Shown here one piece after another: positions 1-11,818 of a stretch of DNA of 64,000 bases (position 1 is the stretch's first letter; every line of letters begins with the position of its first letter). Origin of the DNA: Prostheceraeus crozeri (taxonomy: Eukaryota > Platyhelminthes > Polycladida > Euryleptidae); the NCBI GenBank assembly GCA_907163375.1, contig CAJQUW010005339.1:124001-188000 (forward strand). The letters are read 5' to 3'. A program made the translations under genes and the position numbers. Below the pieces are notes generated by a model that was not told the DNA's origin, made no database searches, and saw only the letters and a list, made by a program, of their open reading frames with translations.

Positions 1-1
1 T

Positions 2-115
2 AGTAAATATCAGTGTACGGATTGTTTAAAAGCAAAAGTAATGTGTAGAGGTTGTCAAAAAATTATATTGAAGAAAAAATTTCCGCGACATGTAGCACTT
101 TCTCCTAATCTATAA
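2..115 (+). CDS. C-terminal end of a Cys-rich protein (partial)
   Basis: An open frame enters from the left edge and stops at 115. Its 37 residues hold two CxxC pairs (CTDC, CRGC) followed by a basic tail, as in a small zinc-binding domain. It lies just upstream of the zinc-finger start of the PolB region, so it is probably another gene of element A. Too short to assign to a family. Confidence 0.35.
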   Translation, partial: SKYQCTDCLKAKVMCRGCQKIILKKKFPRHVALSPNL

Positions 116-513
116 TTTAGCAAATGCAAGTATATGATAAATATTTGAATATATTAATAGATACTGAACGTGAACTATATAATAACTCTCAAGACTTTGA
201 TATTAGAATGTCTATATCTAAAATTAAAACACAAATTTTTTCTTTAAAAAACAAATGATGGAAAATACCAAGTTTTATTGTGTCTTATGTAAAAGACAGT
301 TACAAACAAAAAGAAGTTATCAATCTCATTTAAAAAGTAAAATGCATTTACAAAATGTAGATCGATCTGATGAAGGAAATATATTAAGATTAAATAATTA
401 CAAAAACTATCTAGAAACATTACCTACTGACATAAAAGTTAAAAAAATATTTGATGATTATTCACATTCGGAATATAAAATTTTTTAATAGTGAAGATTT
501 TTTTGGGGAAATC

Positions 514-537
514 GAAGGTTCTAGTACTTCGCCCGAA
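514..537 (+). repeat. GC-rich cluster (copy 1 of a dispersed family)
   Basis: GAAGGTTCTAG followed by a CTTCGC string stands out in AT-rich DNA. The same core occurs near 54256 and 61206 in element C. Confidence 0.45.
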
Positions 538-1539
538 ACAGATAAAAGATATTTATTCAATGAAACCGACGTAACCGACGAAGCTGTAACAGATATAAAA
601 TATTTATTTTATGAGTCTGTTGAACATAATGAAACCGATGAAACTTTTTATGATGTATTAACAAACTTCTATAATATATTTAAGAAATCTTTCAAATGTT
701 TATGAATGTAGAAGTACTTTATACAAAAACTGGATCCGATGGAATGACTGAAGAAATAATACAAGGACATTTTACACAGACACAAGAAATTTACAATGTA
801 AATGATATACAACCCATATTTGAAACAATGATAAATAAATTAAAAGGTGCTATAACTGAAGCTCAGTTGCGTAAATCTGGTTGAAGATTTATTGCAATAC
901 TATCTAAGAAAATAGTAATTGACAAATATAAAAATAATACTGGTGGTAGTTACATACCCCTTCCTTTCAGTTCTCCACAAATAATCAACATACAGAATGA
1001 AGATGAATATTGTTTTCTGTGGAGTGTTATAGCACATTTACATCCTGCAAAATATCACAAAGAAAGACTAAGTCATTATAATAAAGAAGAATATATAAAT
1101 GAACTTGATCTCTCTGATGACTTAGATGAAGGTCCATATGATTATAATAAATTAATGAAGTTTCATAAAAAGAATAAAAATTTAATAGAAGCAAATGTTT
1201 TTGAATTAAATGTGAAGTATGTTTCTATTGGTGATGTTACTCCCTTATATCCCGGAGATATTGAAGTTAATAACATTGTTCATAACAACTTATAAGAATT
1301 TTATTTGAATAACAAAAATTTATGCCAAACAGAAATAGTATACAATGAAAGAGGAAATTACATGCATCATAATATTATTTACAAAGGAAATGTAATATGT
1401 ACTGAAAAATATGAAATTATAAAAACATTATCACCAATAATGATTAATCATAATAATTATAAAGGATGTGGATTTCCCTATGAGTACGAAACCGAGCGTT
1501 CGTCTCTATTGTCAGAATATATACAGAAGTTAGAGATGT

Positions 1540-1990
1540 TACCGCAACTATATAAAAAACAATATCAACAAGAATATCAACAAGAGTTACAAATGTTACA
1601 TAATCAATATCAACAAGAATGTCAACAAGAAGAAACTATATTATTTCACAAATATATTGAAAAGAATTGAATCTTGAAGATGAAGAATATTTAAAATTAT
1701 CATACATAGTCTACCAACAATGTAATTCTCAATTTAATGAACTAGAATGTCATCCAAAAAATCTACAACAATATAAAGAATATTGTAAACAAAAAAGTCT
1801 ACAAGAATATCATATGGGTACAAATATGCTACGCAAAGAATATCATGAACAATATGAAGAACAATGTCGAAAGCAATATGAAAAACAATTTCAAAAACTA
1901 GAACACTGTCAAGAACAGTTAGAAATATTACAGCAGGAATATCAACAAAAGTTAAAAATGTTAAAGCAGCAGTTAATGCAACCAGCACAA
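1540..1990 (+). repeat. Gln/Glu/Tyr-rich coding repeat inside the PolB fossil
   Basis: Degenerate CAACAAGAATAT-like units encode YQQE-type repeats and a long predicted coiled coil between the pre-polymerase block and the second zinc finger. Most PolB genes have no such stretch here, so it looks like a microsatellite-type coding expansion. Confidence 0.6.
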
Positions 1991-4777
1991 GCGAATATAG
2001 TATATTATCAAGGTCATTACATATTGTGTAAAGATATTTCTATATTTACAAAAACGTCAGATAGTGCTAATTTTCCCTGTCTGCAATGTATGACGAGCTT
2101 TAGAACTAAAGAAGAAATGAATAGACATTTGGAGAATTGTCAACAAAATGAAGCAGTTAATAATACTTTTACTAAAGAAGATTATTTGGTATATAATAAA
2201 TGGTATTACAAAAATAAAGTACCCTTTATTATATATTGTGATTTTGAAGCATATAATGTTAACATGACACAAAGTTCTGGTAAGCATTTGCTTGAACAAA
2301 AACCATTATGTTGGGGAATGTACATTCATTCAAATTATCCTGAATTATTTAAATCAGAATATTATCAATACTATGGTGAAGATAGTTCAGAAATGTTTAC
2401 AAAGAAAATAGAAGAATTACAAAAATTTTTTTCACAGTTGCTTAAAACAAATGAACCAATGCTTCCATTAACGTATGACCAATTAGTACAATTTGATAAT
2501 GAAAAAAATTTTTATTACTGTGGAAAAGAATTTACAACTTATAAAGTAAAAGATCATGATCATCTAAATGGATTATATACAGGTGCAGCACATAATTCTT
2601 GTAATCTTAATGCTAATAAATTTAGATATAACTTTGTACCTTTATATTTCTACAATGGTTCTAAATATGATTTCCATTTAATAATGAAAGATCTATTCTC
2701 ATCTGAAAAATTACAACAACTAAGAACAAACGTACTATGTAAAACAGAAGAAGAATATTTTTCAATGCAATTTGGTTGCATTAAAATATTAGATGCATTT
2801 AGATTTTTTAGTCCTTATTCATTAGAGGTCATGGGAAAACTTTGAAGCCTGGACAATGCAAAATATTAAATAAATATAATTTAAAACCTTTAAAAGGTAT
2901 TTTTCCCTACGAATATTTAACTGGAGATATAGATAGAATAAATGAAATAATGCAAGAACATCAACTTTCTTAACGTGATAAATTTAAATCAACATTAAAA
3001 CAATCACAACTACCTGAAGAAGATTATGCAGAAGCTGAAAAGAATTGGAGAGAGTTAAATTGTAGAACAATGTATGATTATACAATGAAATATCTTCAGA
3101 TAGATGTGTTAATCCTTGCTGATCTTTTTGAAAACTTTCGTGATATGTGTATAGAATATTATGGAATAGATCCATGTTATACATATAGTACACCAGGTTT
3201 AACATGGTTGGCAGGATTGAAACATACAAATGTTAAACTTGAATATTATAAAGAAAGTTCTTATGATAAATTATTATTTTTGGAATCTGGAATTAGAGGT
3301 GGTGTTTCATCTGTTCTAGGTAATAGATATGTTAAATGTTATAATAAGAAAGTAAATCCTGATGATTATGGTTATTTAAAAATTTTAAATCCAGAAGAAA
3401 AAGATCAATTTATAAAATTGTTTAATCAAAATATAGAAGGACTTATATCAAATGAAGAGAGTCAAGCAGCAGTTGATGAATTCATGTGAGAAAACTATTT
3501 GTTATATTATGATTTTAATAGCTTATATTCTTCTTGCATGATACAAGAATTACCAACAGGTGAAATGGAATGGAGCACCATTCTTGAATACGAACCTCCA
3601 TTAGATGGTGAAAATAATTATGGTTATATATATGAAATGGATTTAGCATACCCTGATTATATAAAAGGCGCAACAAAATATTATCCTTTCTGTCCCGAAA
3701 ACAAAATTCCCAATATAGAAGATTTTTCAGATTATCAAAAATCTTTAATTCCTAAGAAATACAGGCCAACAAAAAACTTATGTTAACACAAAGTAATAAA
3801 GGAAAGTATGTTGTTGAAGGAAGAATGCTAGATTGGTATTTAGATCATGGAATGATTCTTTTTAAAATTCACCGGAAACTGGTGTATAGAAAATCTAGTT
3901 GGTTAAAAGATTATATAGAGTTCAATATTGAAAAACGTAAAATAGATAAAAGAAATAAAGATGATTTTGGAAACGTGTTCTTTAAATTAATGAATAATGC
4001 ATTTTATGGTAAGACTTTAGAAAATGTGCGTAATAGACAAAATATTGAAATAGTTTATGATAGAGATAGGTTTCAAAATCTAACAAGGAAACCTACATAC
4101 AAAAGAACTACTAGATTTAGTGATGAACTATGTGCAGTGCATCTAAGACGAAACATTATAAAACATGATAAGTTTAATTTTATAGGATTCACTATATTCG
4201 AATTAGCTAAACTATTTATGTATAGATTTATATATGATTATTTAGCACCTGTTTATGGTGAAAACTATAAATTACACTTTACAGATACGGATTCCGTTTT
4301 CTTAGAATTAACAATACCGTATAATTCTTCACTTGATGAAGAAATTAATAAAGTAAAAGATATCATTCATCCTTCTGATTTATGCAAAGTAAAAGATGAA
4401 CTAGAAGGAAATGAAGAGTACATAACAGAAGCTGTATTTTTAAAATCTAAATGTTATTGCTATAACACAAATTCTAACACAAATTCAAAGACATCTAAAA
4501 CATTAAAAGGAATTTCAAAGGCATCAGTGGCTAACCAAATAACATTTCAAGATTATAAGAATGCATTATTTAATAATGAAATAAAAACAGCATGTAATTA
4601 TAGACTTAATTCAAAGAAAGATAAAATGTATTTAAAAGAGGAACATAAATTAGCATTAGATCCATTTGATGATAAAAAATTTTTTGAAGAAAAATTTTAC
4701 CTGATGGAATAACTACTTTACCTTTTAAATTTTCTAATTTTTAAATTTCTAGAGATTAAGAAAAAAATAAGTTATTC

Positions 4778-4830
4778 GATCACTCCGCGAAAAATTTTCT
4801 ATCGACTTTCAGTCGGGGCGAAGCTTAGTC
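4778..4830. repeat. GC-rich hairpin cluster at the convergent gene junction
   Basis: A short GC-rich island (CGACTTTCAGTCG hairpin, then GGGGCGAAGC) sits between the end of the PolB fossil and the end of the ATPase fossil. It may be a structured 3'-end or a dispersed GC cluster like those in element C. Confidence 0.35.
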
Positions 4831-5588
4831 AGAGAACAATTGTTCGATGACTCTATCATGTATTTTTTTATCAATATTAATTGTAATGAAGCCATAATCT
4901 TTTGACCAAGCATTATTACACGAATGTTTAAATTCATCTTTATCTCTTATACATAAATCCCTTAACAAATCACATAAATTTCTTGCATTTATTTCAAATA
5001 GTATAAATATATTTGCATTCTTTCTAATAACACTTCCATCTAATGAATACATACTTTGTGTTAAATAAAAAACACTACAGTTGTTATGTCTTCCTCTTGT
5101 GAAATAATTTCTCTGAACTGACTGATTTCTATCATTAACACAATCATCAAAAATTACACAATGTTTCATTCTTTTATCTAATTTACAAGGATCTTGCATA
5201 TTACCACTATCATCTATTAATTGTATCTTTATGTGCTTATTTTTATTGGATTCTACTAATTGATTATTTTTCGCTGCTTCTTCACACCACGAAGTTATTT
5301 CCTCTTCATATTCAGATTTTTCATATTCTTCAAATAAGGAAGCAATTGCTGTTTTTTAAGATTATTTTCAAATCCATATTTTAAAAATTGATAAACAGGG
5401 TGTTCTGCTGTTGTTGTATAAACTATAAGATTTTCATCATCTAAAAAGTTTGGAGTAGTTAGAATTTTAAATAATAGATATGTTTTACCACATCCTGATC
5501 TTTCGCAAATAACTGATAAAACTTTATTAGATAGATTACGGTGATGATTGAATTTAAGTTTTTTATTTAGTGGGGGCACTTCACTCAT
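4825..5588 (-). pseudogene. Fossil packaging ATPase (FtsK/HerA-A32 type)
   Basis: The N-terminal part carries a Walker A P-loop (ERSGCGKT). The C-terminal part carries a Walker B strand ending in DD (HCVIFDDC) and the sensor-like YLTQS. This layout is that of genome-packaging ATPases of Polintons and related double-jelly-roll viruses. The closest functional counterpart in the window is the element B ATPase near 48.7 kb. It converges on the PolB fossil. The gene is broken, with about two breaks. Confidence 0.7.
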
Positions 5589-5626
5589 TTTTAATAAAAT
5601 AATTTCTATTTTTTAAGAAGAAGAAG

Positions 5627-6418
5627 GAAATCAAACTTCTCTAACCAAAAGATCTATCATAATCTCTTCACCTCCAAAATTTATTTCTTGTCCTTTCTCA
5701 TCTGTTATTCTAATGGTAATTGAATTAATTGTTTTTCTTGTAATAGGGAAATATATTAATGTTTGTCGAAATACATTTAATCTATAACCAATAGGTACAG
5801 TAAAAGCTGGAAAACTGAATATTAAATTGACAGTTTACCATTTATATATCCTCCTTCAATAATGTCACAATGTACAACAATTGAATTTATTTCAGTTATT
5901 TTAGGAATCTTCTCACCTAAATGATAACCTTGACTATAGGTTTGTTTATTAAATCCCAATAGTTTTGATAATGATCTATCATGATTAAAATCAACTTGAT
6001 GATTTTCGTCTAAAGTAAGAGAAAATTTATTAACTGCTGGTTCAACTGCGAAATGTAATTGTTTCTTATCTTTAAATGGTATACCTAAATGTCTCTTAAT
6101 TTCATTTGATATTGATTCAACTTCGTAGGAACCAGGAAGAAAAGTTAGTACTTTCCACGTTTTGCCTTTATCAGTAGAATATCTAAATTGATCATTCACA
6201 TCTTTGATAACGTTTTGAATAGTGTTAAATGTAGAGAAACTAGTTAATGCAATTTGATAATTTTTATTTTGTTCTAAATGTAGAATGGGTTCTAAATTAC
6301 AAGTGTGTGATGAAGTAGTTGTTATAATTTTTAACCTCGTACTAAATTTTGATGAACCCAAAATCTCTGTTAAATTTTCTAAATGATTATTAATTTTTTC
6401 TAAATCTGCTGAACACAA
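5627..6418 (-). pseudogene. Fossil virion-type protein, penton-like candidate
   Basis: About 260 residues of a beta-rich protein with the recurring pattern 'extended segment, long-lived LHLEQNKNYQIALTS strand, YSTDKGKTWK, LLGF'. It ends in a block ending NFGGEEIMIDLLVREV. I associate this family with a minor capsid or penton-like role in Polinton-like elements of invertebrates; that is from memory, not a search. It lies between the ATPase and the coiled-coil gene in the same orientation, consistent with a late structural cluster. Broken, about one break. Confidence 0.5.
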
Positions 6419-6512
6419 TTTTTAAATAAAAATTTTAAATAAGTATTTTGTATTAGATATTTTTTTATAAAAATTAAAACAGCATATTTCAGCTATACTT
6501 TTATAATCCTCT

Positions 6513-7285
6513 TCATTTATAATCTTCTTTTCTAATTTTTTTTAATATAGCATGAATTTCATTGAAACTAGAATTATGTCCTTCTTTTATTGCAGATATT
6601 AAAATATTTAATCTATTTAATAATTCTTGTGGATCATCTGGTAAAAATATAGTTGTTTCTGTTTTAAAACCTTTTCCTACCTTAACTCCCGTTGATAATA
6701 AATTTTCTAATTGTTTATAACGTCTAAGAGATTTTACTGCACCAACGCTACCAAAGATAGCTTTATATTTTATAAGATCTTCTACAGCATAATTTTTTAA
6801 ATCTGCTCCTCTTAAAAGATCAACAAAATTTCTATCTAAACTAATAGGTGATTTATCTGGTGAAAAAATTGAACCCCGTAAAGGTTGTGGAAATATTTCT
6901 TTTCCGCCAAGATAAAATCTTGCAAATAATTTTTTATCTAAAAAGAAAGTAGAATGTTCAGATAACATATATTTTGGTAATTTTTTTTCTGTATTTGCTT
7001 TTAACAATCCATAATATCTAATAATGTTTTAAGTACTGGATCTGTTATATTTACTCGATTATCCTTATTTGTAAGTTCTTTTTCAAGAGTTTTAAATGGT
7101 TCAATAGTTTTTTCAAAATCAGTTTTTACTTGTTCGGTTTGCTGCACTTTTTCAAACATATCAGATTGAATACCAGCTTTTGTCATTCTATGCTGAGTAT
7201 GATTTTCTTTCATAATATTTTTTTGTCTTATTAACTCATCTAATTGTTGAATTCTTTTTTGATTATCAGCTTTAATTTTATCCAT
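6513..7285 (-). pseudogene. Virion-type conserved protein with N-terminal coiled coil
   Basis: The first part is a charged Gln/Lys-rich coiled coil. The second holds a compact domain with FYLGGKEIFPQP and LRRYKQLENLLS. I recognise no family with confidence. Its place in the minus-strand structural series of element A suggests a virion or assembly role, which is inference. Broken, about one break. Confidence 0.4.
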
Positions 7286-7424
7286 TTTTTAAAATATAAT
7301 ATTTGAATTTTGTGGTAACATTGGAATACAACAAAAACATTTTACTGAACAAATTATTTTTTTATTGCTTTGTCGTCTGACATCTTTTCGTCTAAAGTTT
7401 TGTTTAATAAAGTTTTTAGTTCTT

Positions 7425-8060
7425 CTAAAAAATTTTATCATTTTCTTCATTAGAAATTTTACTATCACTAGAAATTTTACCAGCCTGTTTATTCTTGTCA
7501 TTAACTTGTGTCTGTAATTGAATTGATATTTTATTAGCTTCATTAGCTATTTGATCAAATTTTTCAATCTCATCTAACGTAATAACATTATCATCACATA
7601 CTCTTCGAAAGTGGTGATGTAATTTGTCATAAACTTCTTTAACGTGAGAATGTTTATTTTTTAATGATTTTCGTTTCTTAGTAATTAAAGATTTATCTAA
7701 CATTGTAACAAGTGAAGTTGTAAAAACACCCGTACCTGTTAAAGCAGTAGCAACTACTGGAATTACTAAAACACCTGAAGATATAACAATTGTTAAAGCA
7801 CCTAAACTTACTGTTATAAAGATTCCAATTCCTTGTGTTACATTCTTAACTTTAGACCATCTCTTTCTTAATTTATCATAATGCTCTAATCTTAATAATA
7901 ATTGAGATTGCTTATCTTTCATATAATGTACTCTATCTTTGTGTTTTTCTTTATCCATTTCACTTGTTTTTAATTGTGATAACGAAGGATATATTCTCGT
8001 CGTCGTCCCCGTCGAAGTTTCTTCCATTTTCCTCGTTTCTTCCATTTTTGAGGTTTCCAT
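7425..8060 (-). CDS. Protein with two hydrophobic segments, unknown function
   Basis: An open frame of 211 residues. After a charged N-terminus and a basic helix (HYDKLRKRWSKVKNV) come two adjacent hydrophobic stretches (GIGIFITVSLGALTIVISSG and VLVIPVVATALTGTGVF) and then a long charged helical tail. This could be a membrane-active virion protein or a small membrane protein. The last gene of element A before its terminal repeats. A basic open frame overlaps its 3' side (7289-7543) but I cannot tell whether that is used. Confidence 0.5.
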   Translation of the reverse strand: METSKMEETRKMEETSTGTTTRIYPSLSQLKTSEMDKEKHKDRVHYMKDKQSQLLLRLEHYDKLRKRWSKVKNVTQGIGIFITVSLGALTIVISSGVLVIPVVATALTGTGVFTTSLVTMLDKSLITKKRKSLKNKHSHVKEVYDKLHHHFRRVCDDNVITLDEIEKFDQIANEANKISIQLQTQVNDKNKQAGKISSDSKISNEENDKIF

Positions 8061-8091
8061 TTTTTAATAAATATTTTGATATTTTTTGGTC

Positions 8092-8215
8092 TATGTGAAA
8101 AGACTACGTAAATTTTTGGACTACGTGAAATTTTGAGACAACTTCAATTTTCGACCACGTGATATTTTTCGACTGCCTAAATTTTCGACTACGTGAAATT
8201 TTTGAAACCTCTTTT
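8092..8215. repeat. Iteron-like repeats at the end of element A
   Basis: At least five degenerate units of the form GACTACGTGAAATTTTTG, spaced about 20-30 bp apart, several with a CACGTG or TACGTG core. They lie just outside the last gene, as terminal or origin-proximal repeats do. No inverted partner is visible because the other end is off the window. Confidence 0.5.
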
Positions 8216-8344
8216 CAGTATATGAAAAAATCCCAACGAGCTTAAAACTGTTTTTTTTGATTTTATCCTTTAAATTATTTTTATTTATAAAACTCTTTTT
8301 CAGTGCATGAAATATTTCCTATACTCATTTTGGAGGTATCTTAT

Positions 8345-8565
8345 TTTTTTTAGTTGTCCTGAATCGGTCATATATTCATTTTTTGGCATTTTTGGGGTAC
8401 CTTTTTTTTATTTTTTTGGTTGTCCTGGAACGATCATATATACATTTTTTTCTCGTTAGTTGTCCTGAATCGGTCATATATTCATTTTTTTGCATTTTTG
8501 GGGTTGCCTTATTCTTTTTATTTTTTGCTTGTCCTAGAACGGTCATATATACATTACTAATCATT
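8345..8565. repeat. Short tandem array with TTGTCCT-GGTCATATA units
   Basis: Four units at about 8353, 8420, 8459 and 8528 share TTGTCCTGAAT/GAACGGTCATATAT followed by T-rich spacers. Pairs of units form a higher-order repeat of about 105 bp. It may be the outermost part of element A or a neighbouring satellite. Confidence 0.5.
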
Positions 8566-9213
8566 TATACAAAAGTAAATTCACAACAATAAGTATAATG
8601 AAATAGAAAAACCGTTTGTTGAAGCAAAAATCTCAGAAAAAATAGAGGAAAAACACTATTTACAAGCTTGTTTCACTGTTCGCCAGCATGCATGACCATA
8701 TGAAGAAAGAGTTTTGTCGGCGTGATGTCAAACACGTTGGTTACTACGTTTTGCGTCTGCTCAATGTATGTATATATTTGTTTCTAATGTGCACTTTATT
8801 AAATTCTCGTTCCGGACCTCGTTTATAATTAGGATGAAGCATTAAGGCGTGAAGCATGTTTTGGGATGCCATTGATAAATTTTTGATGCTAGGCCAATTA
8901 CATTAATAAACATTCAAGATCTTCAATTGCGTTTATACAATTTCTGACTTGTGCTTTGATTGAATTCATGCAAATACCACTTCATATTGAAATTCAAATG
9001 TCCTCTCCTTCCAGTGCCTCAATTTTTATTTCTTTACATTTCATACATTTTTTCTTTCATCTCACGTGTATACATTTCATCGCTTTATGTAAATGTAGAA
9101 TATCATCTTTACCATCATTTAGCATTTGTAAAAGTCATGTATCATCTCATGCTCGTGTTCTCTCTTCTGAGAAATAAACGATTTGATATTTTGTTATTTT
9201 GATTCTATTGCAG
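8566..9213. other. Non-coding stretch, no supported feature
   Basis: A short open segment near 8690-8765 ends at a possible splice donor (AATGTATGT), but I recognise no protein in it. Otherwise AT-rich with nothing I can support. Confidence 0.3.
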
Positions 9214-9408
9214 CTTCGGAACGATTGGAAACCTTGTTCGTAAGTGCCTTTAATCAATTCGCATTGGCAGGTTTACGTTTAGCGGCATCATCGAATTCTG
9301 GCGTTTGGCTATCTGCACTGCCAATTTCCCATTTAGGTACAGGATTGGACAGTGAGACATTCAGAATTGGCAACTGTTTGAGAAATGGTGCCTCCCTAAT
9401 GCGACCTT
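9214..9408 (+). pseudogene. Retroelement-derived coding fragment
   Basis: An exon-like open segment flanked by TTGCAG and TTGTAAGT. It encodes SGVWLSALPISHLGTGLDSE, a 'loop' that recalls the region downstream of reverse-transcriptase domains in many invertebrate retroelement proteins (pattern WLxALP...LDxExxRIxxxLR, then Cys pairs). I take it as a LINE-type or related fragment, possibly captured between splice sites. No reverse-transcriptase catalytic motif is present. Confidence 0.4.
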
Positions 9409-9425
9409 GTAAGTGCAAGTATAGT

Positions 9426-10476
9426 ACAATTGCGACGACAATGGCTATCTCTCTCTCTGTCCTGCAGACTCACTTCTGGAAGGATTACACGTCACAATGA
9501 AGTGAGCCAATATCATGAAAAGAGTTGTAATAAAACTTTTGCAGGGTATCCTGCCCTTTTAGAGATGGGCAGTGTGATTTGAAGGGATAGAATCAATCAG
9601 AGGAGTTGCTGCGTGGATAAATATGTTGGTGATATAATATATTGATGCAACTTGCATGTACATCTGAATGACAATTTGATACCTCAGTACAAAAGGATTA
9701 GTGAAATATGAGAACTGTGTGTGTACATCATGGTTTCACCTCAAGCTAACTTACAAATATGTAGTTAATATTTTCTTCAAATGGAAGGCGATTTGCCGGT
9801 ACATTGATGTCGGTGACGGGATATAAATATAAATATCCAATATAATGCATGCTATTGTGTAGCTTTTATGTCTACAGGTTAATAATTCCAGGGATGTCTA
9901 TGAATAATATGACATAGAACTCGGGATACACAACTCCCAAAGAGTGGAGAATTGACTGTGGGCTCACATATTTCTATGACAGTGGAACTTTCTATGTTTG
10001 ATTTGAAATTATATGCATTGCTGCAATGTTATTTTAGTCTGATCTTATAAATGCCTCCCAAATGTAAAGTGTTGTCAACCGTTGAGAAAATATGGATTAT
10101 CTGTGTAGAATATTAGAAAGTGGCTTGTATTGTTGCCAAACTTTGTCGTTCGAAAATTTTGCTACTCAAGTCTGGGATCTTTTCCACTCATTTCAATAAG
10201 TTGGCGTAAGTTTTGCGACAAACATGTATCTTCTGAAACATGGTTTAATCATGGTTACAGAATAAACATAGAGTTTCTGGACCTTCGATAAGACGTCGAC
10301 AAGTTGAATTGACTGGTTTAATGACTGAAAATTCATTTCATTTTCTTAACGAGGAACTTGAGTGCAAAGTTCGTCAATATTCTTGTCGATTAACTCAACG
10401 AAGCTGTCAGTTAATTAAAAACATTTCTTTGATTTTCACGGAACATTTCAATGCTAGCCAGTCATATACATTTATG
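9426..10476. other. Non-coding stretch, no supported feature
   Basis: AT-rich single-copy-looking DNA with scattered short ORFs of no recognisable content. Confidence 0.3.
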
Positions 10477-10489
10477 CAGAGTTGGAAGT

Positions 10490-10625
10490 GGGTCAACGAA
10501 ACTTGACCCATGACCCACTTGACCCACCGACTTTTCACGAAAACATGACTCACGACCCACCTGACCCACAGGGTACCCTGACCCAGGACCCACCAGATCT
10601 TTGGCCCACTTTACCCACCTGACCC
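10490..10625. repeat. GACCCAC subterminal repeats
   Basis: About nine imperfect copies of the heptamer GACCCAC in units of 7-17 bp, matching the DNA at 14980-15010. They look like transposase-binding subterminal repeats. Confidence 0.5.
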
Positions 10626-11818
10626 ACATGCTGGAAGGGTGAATGATGCGAGTGCAATTTACTTTTCTGGTATCATCTTTAGTCTCATTTTCATTTAAGA
10701 TTCTAGGTCTATCTAGGTAGAGGCCTCTCAAAATTGTTGTTAAGATTAGTTATGAAGAGGCAAGTGTATCACGTCACTTGTCACATGATAAATAGATATG
10801 TAACCTCATCAAAATTATCTTACAATCAAAGTTCATGCACCACAAATGCCGAAGGTTCTAAAAAAATTTAAGCGATTCTGTTTCTTGTTTTAATTCTTGA
10901 CTATCCTTTTTAGTGCTACCTATTTAACTTGTAGAGAGATGATTATTTAAGTTGAGGGCCCTACAGACTAAATTTCAAATTTTACATTTCTTAATCAAAT
11001 GAAGTCAAAAAATACGATTGCAGTAGGCCTAAATCATCTATTCATGCATTTGTTATGTGAGATACTACATGTGTGAAAACTATCCCAGAAAAATTGTCAA
11101 ACTAATATTTTGTTGCTTCTGATGGCAATCGATTCAAATTTCATTAACTTCCGCTAATGTCAGATTTAAGTAGAAAGTTGTATATTTGATGTAAAAGTGA
11201 CATTTATTGAAAAGTAAATGGAGTAATTATGCATAACGCGTGAATAGAAAATTGCACGAGGACAAGATTATAATTCATGAATTAGCTTACCAAGTACATA
11301 CAGATGAACTGATTTATTTGAGTGGCGCTACATGTACGAGTGCGTTGTGAAACAATCATTGACATCGTGTGAATATTCCTATTTTTATTGATAACAAATC
11401 AAATATCAAAGGGAAATTATTATTGATACGAAGTGTCAAAAAATATCTCCTCACAGAGCTCTGCCGCAATAAGCTTGTGTGAAAGGGATAAGTCTATATC
11501 AACGACCGTCGCATGCATTATCGTATTTCAGATTATCATGTATCGAATGAGCAATGAGATGCATGGAGCATGTATGATGCGAAAGTGGATTGAACGGTTA
11601 AATATTTTGGATATGAAGCATGTAGTGCCCATATGTAACTTTACACTTAATATCGCCAAAGTGCAAAATTGATAACTTACATTCAATTGTTGCGATTACG
11701 TCGATAATTGCATTGTATATAATTCCAGCATAATACAGAACTTTGTTCACTCGGTTCGCTATCCACATGCGAACTTGACTGTGCATCATTTAATCTCAGT
11801 TGAGTGTTGACTACCCTA

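Larger units (their letters stand above)
255..4736 (+). pseudogene. Fossil protein-primed DNA polymerase B (Polinton-type)
   Basis: Pieces of one PolB gene lie in order along this span. It opens with a C2H2 finger (CVLC...HLKSKMH). Next is the conserved pre-polymerase block with the signature DEYCFLWSVIAHLHP, then a Gln/Glu/Tyr-rich coiled coil and a second Cys/His finger. The 3'-5' exonuclease motif YCDFEAY and the endonuclease VII-like insert KVKDHDHLNG...NSCNLN follow. Polymerase motifs come last: A (YYDFNSLYSS), B (KLMNNAFYGKT) and C (FTDTDSVF). This order matches PolB of Polintons, which replicate by protein priming. The gene is broken, with about seven breaks, and cannot encode an intact enzyme. 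It faces the minus-strand structural genes, as in many Polintons. Confidence 0.8.
1..8215. mobile_element. Element A: Polinton-like fossil, left end outside the window
   Basis: AT-rich block with a protein-primed PolB fossil on the plus strand converging on minus-strand genes for a packaging ATPase, a penton-like or minor virion protein, a coiled-coil virion-type protein and a protein with two hydrophobic segments. This gene set is that of Polinton/Maverick-type elements. The right boundary is placed where iteron-like repeats end, at about 8.2 kb. The left end lies outside the window and I saw no integrase or major capsid gene here. The element is broken, with about ten breaks overall, and is clearly older than element B. 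Confidence 0.75.

Noticed and set aside
7289-7543. 84-residue basic minus-strand ORF
   Set aside because: Overlaps the 211-residue gene in another frame; no evidence to prefer it.
8690-8765. Possible host exon (HDHMKKEFCRRDVKHVGYYV)
   Set aside because: Has a donor-like end, but I recognise no family and there is no supporting neighbour exon.
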